The notes under the pieces are model-generated. The model was not told the DNA's origin and did not search any database. It worked only from the letters and a program-made list of their open reading frames with translations. This document shows positions 1 to 6,807 of a DNA stretch of 12,431 nt, piece after piece. How positions within the stretch are numbered: position 1 is the first letter of the stretch; each line of letters opens with the position of its first letter. Origin of the DNA: Bacteroidota bacterium (GTDB taxonomy: Bacteria > Bacteroidota > Bacteroidia > Bacteroidales > Prolixibacteraceae). The stretch lies in the NCBI GenBank assembly GCA_023488865.1, contig JAMDDG010000145.1:1-12431 (forward strand). Reading direction: 5' to 3'. Position numbers and translations under genes: made by a program.

Positions 1-1288
1 AGTTGCAGTTTTTCAGTTTTTCGCGGATCAGTTCGGCTTCGCCGGAGGCAGCAAGGGATGGAACGGTGTTTTGAACCCGGGTGGGAGTGGCGTTGATTTT
101 CAGGATAAAATCGTCCATGCTGAGACGGTTGCCTTTGCAGAAAATGATGGCGCGCTCGGTGATGTTGCGCAACTCCCTGACATTGCCCGGGAAGGGATAG
201 GCTTTTAGCGTATTGATTACCCCGGCTGGTATTTCGGGGCATGTTTTGCCCATCTTCGCTGAAAATTCTGCTACAAACTGGCCGAGCAGCGGCTCAATAT
301 CTTCGGTCCGTTCGCGTAACGGAGGGATGTGGATATGCAGGGTATTTAGCCGGTGCAGCAGGTCGAGCCGGAATTTTTTATTCTCTACCATCTGGTCCAG
401 ATCGTTGTTGGTGGCTGCAATGATCCTGAAATTAGCGTGAATGGGTGTGGTGTCGCCAACCCGGGTAAATACCTTTTCTTCGGTGGCGCGCAGTAGTTTA
501 GCCTGAAGATTTAAGGGCATGTCGGCAATTTCATCCAGAAAGAGCGTGCCTTCGTCGCTGATCTCGAAAAAACCCTTTTTGTCGGCGACAGCGCCGGTAA
601 AAGATCCCTTTTTGTGGCCAAAAAACTCGCTTTCCAGCAGGGTCTCTGTGATGGCGCTGCTGTTGACGGCACAGAAAATGCGCTCTTTCCTGCTGCTGGC
701 ATAGTGGATGATACGGGCGATGTTCTCTTTCCCGGTACCGCTTTCACCGGTAATCAGCACGTTGGTGTCGGGATATTGGGCCGCCACATTCGCCTGCTCA
801 TTGACGGCGATAATCTGTGGCGAAATCCCGATAAATTTCCGGTTGATTTTTTCTTCCAGCGCTTTGGATATAAGGGAGTTCTGCTCTTCTGCAATGGTCA
901 GGCGCCGTTGCAGCAGCAGAAATTTTTGGGTACGTTCGATGGCAATCCGGATGTCGATGTGGCGGAAGGGTTTGCGCAAATAGTCGAAAGCCCCGAGGCG
1001 CATGGCCTTGATGACGGTGTCCATATCGCCGTGACCGGAGACGATGATCACTTCCAGCATCGGTTTATCCGCTTTGACCTTTTCTAATATGTCCAACCCA
1101 TTAGCCCCGGGTAACCGGATGTCGAGGATCAGCAGGTCTATCGGATTTTTGTCCAGGATGGCCATCCCATCGGCTACGGTATTGGCTTCATAAACCTGAT
1201 GTCCGGAGAGTTCCAGGAATTCGGCTAACTCTTCCGTAAAATGTTTCTCATCATCGAGAATCAAAACCCTGATTTTGTCTTTATCCAT
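1..1288 (-). CDS. Sigma-54-dependent response regulator, NtrC family (C-terminus beyond window)
   Basis: A response regulator that, when phosphorylated, should use ATP to open sigma-54 RNA polymerase promoters. I translated 429 codons from the ATG at 1288; the frame stays open to the window edge, so the gene is partial. Residues 1-120 form a receiver: acidic pair D12/D13, phosphoacceptor D56, S84 and K106. Residues about 150-390 form the AAA+ domain: Walker A GESGTGKE (181-188), sigma-54 contact loop GSFTGA (228-233, Ser in place of the usual Ala), Walker B LFLDE (249-253), FRLDLLHR with arginine-finger candidates (306-313), and FPGNVREL (366-373). The Fis-type helix-turn-helix expected at the end lies outside the window; the last residues seen, EAELIREKLKNCN, look like the lead-in to it. 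It lies downstream of, and in the same direction as, the REC-PAS-PAS kinase at 1623-3542, its likely partner. Family assignment is secure; target promoters are unknown. Confidence 0.95.
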   Translation of the reverse strand, partial: MDKDKIRVLILDDEKHFTEELAEFLELSGHQVYEANTVADGMAILDKNPIDLLILDIRLPGANGLDILEKVKADKPMLEVIIVSGHGDMDTVIKAMRLGAFDYLRKPFRHIDIRIAIERTQKFLLLQRRLTIAEEQNSLISKALEEKINRKFIGISPQIIAVNEQANVAAQYPDTNVLITGESGTGKENIARIIHYASSRKERIFCAVNSSAITETLLESEFFGHKKGSFTGAVADKKGFFEISDEGTLFLDEIADMPLNLQAKLLRATEEKVFTRVGDTTPIHANFRIIAATNNDLDQMVENKKFRLDLLHRLNTLHIHIPPLRERTEDIEPLLGQFVAEFSAKMGKTCPEIPAGVINTLKAYPFPGNVRELRNITERAIIFCKGNRLSMDDFILKINATPTRVQNTVPSLAASGEAELIREKLKNCN

Positions 1289-1318
1289 GACCACAAATGA
1301 TATAATTAAACTCTTTTA

Positions 1319-1515
1319 ACCACGAATTAACCCAACGTCAACCACGAATTACACGAATTGCACGAATTAACCCTGTTTCAACCACGAATTGCACTAATTA
1401 CACGAATTAACCCTGTTTCAACCACGAATTACACTAATTACACGAATTAGCCCCACTTCAACCACGAATTACACTAATTACACGAATTAGCCCCACTTCA
1501 ACCACGAATTAACCC
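1319..1515. repeat. Tandem 40-bp repeat array (four full units plus two partial units)
   Basis: Four contiguous 40-bp units run at 1341-1380, 1381-1420, 1421-1460 and 1461-1500. The last two are identical; the first two differ at a few positions. Each begins ACCACGAATT, carries two or three copies of an CACGAATT/CACTAATT submotif, and ends in a C-rich CCCTGTTTCA or CCCCACTTCA. Partial units flank the array at 1319-1340 and 1501-about 1515. There is no spacer between units, so it is not CRISPR. The array lies between the REC-PAS-PAS kinase and the sigma-54 regulator, so in their transcript it would sit in the intercistronic RNA. I recall related CACGAATT repeats in intergenic DNA of many environmental bacteria, but cannot verify this here. 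Confidence 0.9.
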
Positions 1516-1601
1516 TTCGGCTACGCTCAGGGACCGGCACTCGTCCCCTCTCCCCCTCGTCCCAGTCTCCCCGTCTCGTTTCCCCGTTTCGCTGTTTCAT
1601 A
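1516..1601. other. Gene-free G-rich/C-rich tract with small hairpin and G-quadruplex-type motif
   Basis: The plus strand is C-rich, so the minus strand, which is the coding sense of the flanking genes, is G-rich. Within 1545-1572 the minus strand has four G runs (4, 3, 5 and 4 G) separated by loops of 5, 4 and 3 bases, which fits the usual quadruplex pattern; a further GGGG lies at 1582-1585. A 5-bp perfect stem, GGGAC/GTCCC, lies at 1530-1534 and 1543-1547. The neighbouring CCCTTCGGCTACGCTCAGGG (1513-1532) resembles a short imperfect palindrome I recall as common between bacterial genes. No ORF or RNA gene is seen. Confidence 0.5.
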
Positions 1602-1618
1602 TTTCAAATTAGCACATT
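1602..1618 (-). repeat. 17-bp dispersed repeat after a stop codon (copy 1)
   Basis: On the minus strand this reads AATGTGCTAATTTGAAA and begins exactly 4 nt after the TGA stop (1623-1625) of the REC-PAS-PAS kinase. An identical 17-mer lies at 12407-12423, also 4 nt after a TGA stop, behind ackA. It is probably one of the dispersed AT-rich intergenic repeats typical of this phylum. Confidence 0.8.
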
Positions 1619-1622
1619 CCCT

Positions 1623-3542
1623 TCATTTCCCGGCTGCCGGCAACTTAATCGTCACGGTAGTGCCTTTGTTTGGTTCGCTTTGGAAGGAGATCTCGCCTTT
1701 CATCTCTTTGATGATCCCAAAAGAAATGGAAAGTCCCAATCCGGTACCTTTACCGGCCTCTTTCGTTGTGTAAAAGGGCAACACGATTTTTTCAATTTCC
1801 TCCGGTTCTATGCCTTTCCCATTGTCTTTTATCTCAATGATAATTTGATTGACAAGTTGATAGGCATTAATTTCTATCTTTTTTTCAAAAGGTTGACCAA
1901 CCCATTCTTCCTGTTCTTCGATGGCGTCTTTCGAATTAATAAGCAGATTAAGGATCACTTGTTCAAGTTGGTAGGTGTTTCCGTAGGCAAACGGGAGAGC
2001 GTCGGCCGTAACAATTTCCAGTTCAATTATTTTGTGCCTGAATTGTTCGGAAATCATGGATACGGCATTACTGATGCTCTCCTTCACATCGAACAAAGAG
2101 AGTATTGTGTCATCCTGACTACGTGAAAACACCCTCACGTGGTCAATGATATTTTTGATGCGAAAGATGTTGTCATAGATCTTCCCTGTTTTCTTTTCCA
2201 AGTAACTTTTGGGCAGGGAATCCTCTTTGGAAGCCGCAAGCAGCATGTTGTCGAAAAGGATGGAGAGGGTATTCAGGGGTTGGTTGATCTCATGGGCAAT
2301 TCCGGTAGCCATTTCGCCAAGGGTGCTCATGCGGTCGTTGTGGATCATTTGTCTTTCCATTTTTTTGCGGTGGGTAATGTCGTGGATAACGATCATAAAA
2401 GCAATCGACTCACCCTCCTTGCCCTGGATCAGGGTAGTACTTATTTCAGCAATAAAAGGGATTTTATTTTTGTTATAGAGATTTATTTCAATACTTTGCA
2501 TAAGGCCTTCTTCCACTGTTTTTGAATAAATCTCCCTGAATTCATTCTTTAATTCAGCAGGTACAAACCTGAAAATGTGCTTGCCAATCATCTCTCCGGG
2601 TACATCGGAGCCATAAAGTTCGAAACCAATTTCTGATACATCGGTTATAATCCCTTTCATATCAACGATAATGATCCCTTCGGGAGAGGCGTTCAGTAAG
2701 GTGCGGTATTTTTCTTCCGACTTCATCAGGGCATCTGCAGCCGCTTTGTTTTGGGTAATGTCTTTGCAGAAACAGAGATACTGATCTTCGCTCAATTTAA
2801 CGCCATGCAAACTGCACCACCTGAGTTTTCCGCTTTTATGCCGGAACGCAAGGTCTGCATTGGCAGTTCCTGTATTAAAAAATTTTCGGAAAAAAGCGCT
2901 CCATGTTTCTTTACCGGCATCCGGAATCAGATTGTGCAGGGTCATTTCTACCAGTTCTTCCTTGCCATATCCTGTTATTGAACTCACAGCCTCGTTCATT
3001 TCAAGGTATTTCCCTGCTTTGTCCATGATAAATACACCGTCGGGGGCATGTTCAATGAAGCTTCTGAATTTCACTTCACTATCGCGAAGTTCGGCATTGG
3101 AGCGGGAAAGATTGTCTTCAAATTTTTTTAACAGGCTGAGGTCTTCCGGCCGGTTTTTTCGTTGGTTGTATAATTCAAGAAAGACATTGATTTTACTTAA
3201 CAGGATACTTCTGTTGACAGGTTTAAATATATAATCAACGGCCCCGGATTCGTAACCTTTTATTATCTCAACCTGGTCTTGGTAAACGGCCGTAAGAAAA
3301 ATGATCGGGACAATGGCGCCATTCCGGTCCTCGTTGATTTTCAGGGCCAGCGTATAGCCATTCATCTCGGGCATCTGAACGTCGACAATGGCCAGGGCCA
3401 GCTCCTTGTCTTTGATCAATTCGAGCGCTTTGTATCCTGAATTGGCCGAAATTACAGTGGCTTTTGCTGTTTTGAGAACGATCCCCATGTAGGTGAGCAT
3501 CTCTTTCGAGTCATCCACGATCAATATGTTGGGTTGGTCCAT
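1623..3542 (-). CDS. REC-PAS-PAS sensor histidine kinase (NtrB-like catalytic core)
   Basis: A 639-residue cytoplasmic histidine kinase; no membrane segment or signal peptide is visible. Order of parts: an N-terminal receiver (residues 1-120; D10/D11, phosphoacceptor D54, T84, K107), a short linker, PAS1 (about 155-265), PAS2 (about 275-392), a dimerisation/phosphoacceptor helix with H417 in GIAHEINQPL, and an ATPase domain with the N box LNLLINSKDA (N532/N536), G1 box DNGKGI (573-578), F box LPFYTTK (588-594) and G2 box GKGTGLGLS (597-605). It ends straight after the ATPase, with no C-terminal receiver. The front receiver suggests that its own input is another kinase's phosphoryl group, making it an internal relay node. 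The HEINQPL core is the type usually paired with NtrC-like regulators, and such a regulator follows at 1288, so I infer a cognate pair. The signal bound by the PAS domains is unknown. Confidence 0.95.
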   Translation of the reverse strand: MDQPNILIVDDSKEMLTYMGIVLKTAKATVISANSGYKALELIKDKELALAIVDVQMPEMNGYTLALKINEDRNGAIVPIIFLTAVYQDQVEIIKGYESGAVDYIFKPVNRSILLSKINVFLELYNQRKNRPEDLSLLKKFEDNLSRSNAELRDSEVKFRSFIEHAPDGVFIMDKAGKYLEMNEAVSSITGYGKEELVEMTLHNLIPDAGKETWSAFFRKFFNTGTANADLAFRHKSGKLRWCSLHGVKLSEDQYLCFCKDITQNKAAADALMKSEEKYRTLLNASPEGIIIVDMKGIITDVSEIGFELYGSDVPGEMIGKHIFRFVPAELKNEFREIYSKTVEEGLMQSIEINLYNKNKIPFIAEISTTLIQGKEGESIAFMIVIHDITHRKKMERQMIHNDRMSTLGEMATGIAHEINQPLNTLSILFDNMLLAASKEDSLPKSYLEKKTGKIYDNIFRIKNIIDHVRVFSRSQDDTILSLFDVKESISNAVSMISEQFRHKIIELEIVTADALPFAYGNTYQLEQVILNLLINSKDAIEEQEEWVGQPFEKKIEINAYQLVNQIIIEIKDNGKGIEPEEIEKIVLPFYTTKEAGKGTGLGLSISFGIIKEMKGEISFQSEPNKGTTVTIKLPAAGK

Positions 3543-3843
3543 TTTAATAAAACTTGGTAAAAATTAAACACGTCATTTAAAATCTTCATACCTATCCGCA
3601 CGATCTCCCCAGCTACACATCTTCCAATTTTCTCTTTCTTAAATTAGTTCCTTCCGTCCGAAACAATACAATTTCTTTTTTCAATATACTACTGCGGACG
3701 GCGGTTGGCAGATGATTCATTTTCCCGGGGTGGCGCTCCTTTGTCGCTTACCCCGGGTTATTGATATTTAACCGCTTCGCGGTAAAACCCCAAGATTTGG
3801 ACTCGCTCCTTCACTGTTTCACCGTTTCTCACAACTCTACTTT
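3543..3843. other. Gene-free spacer between two kinase genes, with inverted repeats
   Basis: About 300 bases without a credible ORF. The half next to the REC-PAS-PAS kinase start (3543-3700) is AT-rich and should hold its 5' leader; I did not find a convincing TAnnTTTG box on the minus strand. The half after the hybrid kinase stop holds two strong inverted repeats (described in the next entry) and a pyrimidine-rich run near 3805-3840. No T-tract follows either hairpin in the transcribed direction, so I do not call a terminator. Confidence 0.6.
3724..3783. repeat. Two GC-rich hairpins, probable dispersed intergenic repeat
   Basis: CCCGGGGT (3724-3731) and ACCCCGGG (3750-3757) form a perfect 8-bp stem around an 18-nt loop. 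Close by, ACCGC-TTC-GCGGT (3771-3783) forms a perfect 5-bp stem with a 3-nt loop. The whole block resembles a GC-rich repeat I recall from intergenic regions of Bacteroidota genomes; that recollection is untested here. It could stabilise the 3' end of the hybrid kinase transcript. Confidence 0.6.
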
Positions 3844-5904
3844 TTAGTTGAGAAACTGACTGATTTTCAACAGAAGCAGCTCTTTTTTAATCGGTTTCAG
3901 CAGATAACCGTTACAGCCTGCTTTGAAGGCCTGCTCCTTTTCGTTGATTTGAGAGTAAGCGGACAGGGCAATAATTGGCAGATTGTGGCGGAAAACCCGG
4001 ATCTGTTTAGTTGCTTCGAAACCATTAAGTACCGGCATTTTTAAATCCATCAGGACCAGTTCAACCTTCTCGTTTTGTACACAGGTCTCAACGGCCTTTA
4101 ATCCATTATCAACGGTGATGGTATCAAAACCGGCATTCTTTAACAAAAGTTCTATGTATTTCCCATTGTAAGTCTCATCCTCAACAATTAATATCAATTT
4201 TTTCCCCGGCAAATTCCCTGTTGTCTTGTTGTCAACTGCTTCATTTCGTGTAGATTCGAGCGGTAATAGGAACCGGACAGTCGATCCTTTGTCTTTGTTG
4301 GATTCGATTTCGATATGTCCCCCCAGAAGCTCCACTATATTTTTTGAAATGGCCAATCCCAATCCGCTTCCTTCGTGTTCACGGGAAGCTGAAACATCTT
4401 CCTGTGTGAAAAAGTCGAAGGCAAATTTTTGGTATTCGGGGTGAATTCCTGGGCCGGTATCCCTGACAAAAAATTCAATTTCGAGCGGATAAGCCCTCAT
4501 GCCTATCTCTATTTCGCCTGTCGTAGTAAATTTTAGTGCGTTTCCAATCAAGTGCCTGAATACTTTTCGGATCAATTCGCTGTCCGACTTGATCATGAGG
4601 CCCTGGGCAAGGGTGTCTAAGGTAAGTAGAAAATCAATTTTAGCCGAATCACATTTTGGTTTATACAACTCGTAAATCTCTTCAAGCAGCGTATCTACCG
4701 AAAAATAGCCAAGATAAACTTCCTGGTTCCCCGAAACCAACAAAGAAATATCCATATAATCCGAGATGGTGTTAATAAGCCGCTCGCTACTCTCGTTCAC
4801 AACAGCCAGATAATGCTCTTTTTCCTTTTGATCCAACTCTTCGTTAACAATGATCTCTCCAAACCCCAGGATCCCATTTAGCGGTGTCCTGATTTCGTGG
4901 GAAATATTGTTCATAAATGCAGTTTTTAACCGGTTGCTCTCCTCTGCCTTCATTTTGGCTTCCGTCAACTTTTCAAGCATCTGGACCCGGTCGGTAATGT
5001 CTTGATAAATAACTTGATACTGATATATGCCGTTCCATAAGATTTCCTTCCTCAGGACGTCAAGGTGAACGATTTCCCCATTCGTTCGGTTGATACTGAC
5101 AGTATACCCTTCTATCGAATCGGGTTTTATTTTGCGCCTTGTTTTTCTTTCCAGATGCTGTTGATAAGATTCGGGGGTATAGCGCTGAAAAATGGATAAA
5201 TTTTTGAAATCTTCGAGTGAGGATATTCCATACATTTTTAAAAATGTCGCATTGGCATAGATGGTTTCTCCCTCTTTGGTTACGATGCGGATGCCCAAAG
5301 GTGATTCATTCAGAAAACGATGGAAATTTTCTTCTGAATTGCGGAGCAATTCAAGGCTCTCCTTTAATTCTGCGGTTCGTTCAAGAACTTTGGTTTCCAG
5401 TGTTTTGTGGAGCTGATTGTTCCTGATTACAAGTGCCAGTACCCCTGATAGTGTGTTAAGTGAAACGAGTGCTGAACCTAATTGAGTCAGTTCAGCTATA
5501 TCGATGATAAGTAACAGCCCGGTCCGCGTATTTCCGTATTCCAATGGGACAAACAGGGAAGTCCCTCCCCCCAGGAATGCGAGAAGTTCGGATAGTCCGC
5601 CTTGATTTTCATTTTGGTCCACCATCATCGGTTGGTGATATTGGTGAGACAATACGGCGAGTTTGTCAATCCGGTGGAAATCTATTTTTTCTTTCTGGCT
5701 GGTTGGGTTAACGCTCAACAAGTGATGGTGACTTTCAGGGCCATCTTCTGTATGTTGGATTAATATTACCAATCTTGCCCCAAGCAATTCCCTGATCCGG
5801 GAAGTGATGTAACTTCCCAGCCCTGAAGGGTTTTCAGTTCGGTCAAGAATATTTTTGATCAGGTCAGGGATCAAAAAATTGATTGTTGGTTCTTGATTCT
5901 TCAT
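3844..5904 (-). CDS. Hybrid histidine kinase, GAF-PAS-HisKA-HATPase-REC
   Basis: A 686-residue soluble hybrid sensor kinase. A GAF-like region (about 10-165) is followed by a short coiled coil (about 166-192), a PAS domain (about 191-305), a HisKA helix with phosphoacceptor H336 in NNISHEIRTPLNG, and an ATPase domain with N455 in GNALKFT, G1 box DTGPGI (482-487), F box FDFFTQED and G2 box EGSGLGLAIS (511-520). A C-terminal receiver (about 568-686) carries E575/D576, phosphoacceptor D620, S648 and K670. Phosphate should pass H336 to D620; no output domain or Hpt domain is present, so a partner is needed for onward transfer. The ATG at 5904 lies 8 nt after the stop of the short remnant ORF upstream, suggesting coupled translation. 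Its HisKA segment matches that of the kinase at 6808-8880 at about 55 of 73 positions by hand alignment, so the two are paralogues. Confidence 0.95.
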   Translation of the reverse strand: MKNQEPTINFLIPDLIKNILDRTENPSGLGSYITSRIRELLGARLVILIQHTEDGPESHHHLLSVNPTSQKEKIDFHRIDKLAVLSHQYHQPMMVDQNENQGGLSELLAFLGGGTSLFVPLEYGNTRTGLLLIIDIAELTQLGSALVSLNTLSGVLALVIRNNQLHKTLETKVLERTAELKESLELLRNSEENFHRFLNESPLGIRIVTKEGETIYANATFLKMYGISSLEDFKNLSIFQRYTPESYQQHLERKTRRKIKPDSIEGYTVSINRTNGEIVHLDVLRKEILWNGIYQYQVIYQDITDRVQMLEKLTEAKMKAEESNRLKTAFMNNISHEIRTPLNGILGFGEIIVNEELDQKEKEHYLAVVNESSERLINTISDYMDISLLVSGNQEVYLGYFSVDTLLEEIYELYKPKCDSAKIDFLLTLDTLAQGLMIKSDSELIRKVFRHLIGNALKFTTTGEIEIGMRAYPLEIEFFVRDTGPGIHPEYQKFAFDFFTQEDVSASREHEGSGLGLAISKNIVELLGGHIEIESNKDKGSTVRFLLPLESTRNEAVDNKTTGNLPGKKLILIVEDETYNGKYIELLLKNAGFDTITVDNGLKAVETCVQNEKVELVLMDLKMPVLNGFEATKQIRVFRHNLPIIALSAYSQINEKEQAFKAGCNGYLLKPIKKELLLLKISQFLN

Positions 5905-5912
5905 CTGATTTT

Positions 5913-6215
5913 TTATTCAATCTGCTTTTGCGTAACGTGGAAGGTGCTTCCATTTTCTTCTTCATTTTCTGCCCATATCATCTTTTCCGGTTTTTCTGCC
6001 AACTCTTTGCAGATCATCGATACGAGGCCGGAACCCGACTCTACCTCAGCCCATTTTCTATCCAATAATCCCTCTTTTGAAGAACCGGTCATTTTACAGA
6101 AAGCAGCATTGGCGTTTAGCCTGCCATCAAGGGAGGTAATTGACATTCCTACAACTGAACGCTCAAACATGTTTTTATAAATTTCGTTGCCTTTTATATC
6201 ACTTAAAATATCCAT
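5913..6215 (-). CDS. 100-residue ORF: front of a PAS domain joined to the tail of a kinase ATPase domain; probable deletion remnant
   Basis: Residues about 10-50 (YKNMFERSVVGMSITSLDGR and what follows, to MTGSS) look like the first half of a PAS domain. From about residue 58 the PAS pattern stops and the sequence looks like the last part of a histidine kinase ATPase domain: GSGLVSMICKEL resembles the G2 box GTGLGL-ICKE, IWAEN resembles the IWVES strand, and GSTFHVT resembles the final GSTF-FT strand. The PAS core end, phosphoacceptor helix and N, G1 and F boxes are all missing. This is best explained by an in-frame internal deletion of a former PAS kinase. The reading frame, start and stop remain intact, and the stop lies 8 nt before the next kinase gene, so it may still be translated and help couple that gene. 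It is unlikely to have kinase activity. An automated annotation would probably call it a PAS domain protein. Confidence 0.65.
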   Translation of the reverse strand: MDILSDIKGNEIYKNMFERSVVGMSITSLDGRLNANAAFCKMTGSSKEGLLDRKWAEVESGSGLVSMICKELAEKPEKMIWAENEEENGSTFHVTQKQIE

Positions 6216-6322
6216 GTTATATTTTATTATACTTCGGTATTTTATTATTAATCATAAATAATTCAATGTCGTTTAGATAAGGATTTTGCATTTTCTCTTG
6301 ACTATAGTTGCACTATTTCCTT

Positions 6323-6352
6323 GAGATTGCTTCACTTCGTTACCAATGACAG
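6323..6352 (+). repeat. REP-like repeat, divergent copy
   Basis: GATTGCTTCACTTCGTTACC followed by AATGACAG is a diverged copy of the repeats at 6443-6477 and 6588-6630. It overlaps a small hairpin: ATGACAGA (6346-6353) pairs perfectly with TCTGTCAT (6363-6370). Confidence 0.55.
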
Positions 6353-6442
6353 ATTTTTATCTTCTGTCATGAAACCGTTGTGAGACGATAACATTACGAT
6401 CAAAATAGAATAAATATAAAATTTATAATTAACTGTAAATCA

Positions 6443-6477
6443 GCAGATTGCTTCGTCGTGCCTCCTCGCAATGACGG
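6443..6477 (+). repeat. REP-like repeat (AGATTGCTTCG ... CGCAATGACGG)
   Basis: The reverse complement starts CCGTCATTGCGA and ends GAAGCAATCTG, a sequence type I recognise as a widespread short intergenic repeat in many bacteria. It faces an inverted copy at 6588-6630, so the two could pair across the 25-bp inverted repeat between them. Confidence 0.7.
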
Positions 6478-6492
6478 TATGCTGTTGATTTT

Positions 6493-6573
6493 GTGAGGGT
6501 GGAGAGAAGGAGGCGGGTCATCAGTTTTCGGTAATAGCAGAATCGCCGCCCGCCTCCTTCTCTCCACCCTCAC
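6493..6573. repeat. 25-bp perfect inverted repeat with 31-nt spacer
   Basis: The purine-rich arm at 6493-6517 (beginning GTGAGGGTGG, ending AGGCGGG) is the exact reverse complement of 6549-6573. RNA from either strand would form a very stable hairpin, and the DNA could extrude a cruciform. Neither side has a following T-tract, so a canonical terminator is not supported. It is the centre of the larger nested palindrome at 6263-6715. Confidence 0.9.
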
Positions 6574-6587
6574 CTCCAAAAAAATGT

Positions 6588-6630
6588 TCCGTCATTGCGA
6601 ACACGAGGCACGAAGTGTGAAGCAATCTGA
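6588..6630 (-). repeat. REP-like repeat, inverted copy
   Basis: Reads CCGTCATTGCGAACACGAGG then CACGAAGTGTGAAGCAATCTGA on the plus strand. The ends match the reverse complement of 6443-6477; the middle is longer and carries its own small ACAC/GTGT inverted repeat. Confidence 0.7.
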
Positions 6631-6807
6631 AGCATTACTTGAATCAAAAACTGTGCAGATCATACACAAATTTAGTAATCTGCCACCTGTAGGGATGTAA
6701 TCTAAACGACATTGATTAATAATCAGTGAATTGCAAAAATGGGTTTTTATTTTCAATTATTTCCACCTGTCATCCTATTTTAAAAGCCTCAGGAAAAAAA
6801 TGCCTAA

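Larger units (their letters stand above)
6263..6715. mobile_element. Possible non-autonomous (MITE-like) element, 453 bp, with 16-bp terminal inverted repeats
   Basis: TCAATGTCGTTTAGAT at 6263-6278 is repeated in perfect inverted form at 6700-6715. Inside are a pair of facing REP-like repeats and a 25-bp perfect inverted repeat near the centre, so the whole is roughly palindromic. No transposase is encoded. I could not find a clean target-site duplication: flanks on both sides are TAAT-rich and ambiguous. It lies directly between a complete kinase and a decayed one, fitting an insertion or rearrangement site. The alternative is a chance stack of dispersed repeats rather than one element. Confidence 0.45.
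6216..6807. other. 592-base gene-free region dominated by inverted repeats
   Basis: No ORF of note lies here on either strand. The stretch 6263-6715 is bounded by 16-bp inverted repeats and contains further nested inverted repeats (listed separately). Outside it, 6216-6262 is very AT-rich leader for the remnant ORF, and 6716-6807 is AT-rich 3' flank of the upstream kinase. I saw no TAnnTTTG promoter on the minus strand and no hairpin with a T-tract. Confidence 0.7.

Noticed and set aside
614..1087. 157-residue plus-strand ORF
   Set aside because: It lies antisense inside the sigma-54 regulator, whose receiver and AAA+ motifs are intact in the other strand; the plus-strand protein shows no recognisable pattern.
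1319..1515. CRISPR array
   Set aside because: The 40-bp units are directly contiguous, with no unique spacers between them, and no cas gene is seen.
1680..2525. Two plus-strand ORFs opposite the REC-PAS-PAS kinase
   Set aside because: They are antisense shadows of conserved kinase motifs and have no independent features.
6493..6580. Rho-independent terminator
   Set aside because: The 25-bp hairpin is not followed by a T run on either strand; the nearby A run lies on the wrong side for minus-strand transcription.
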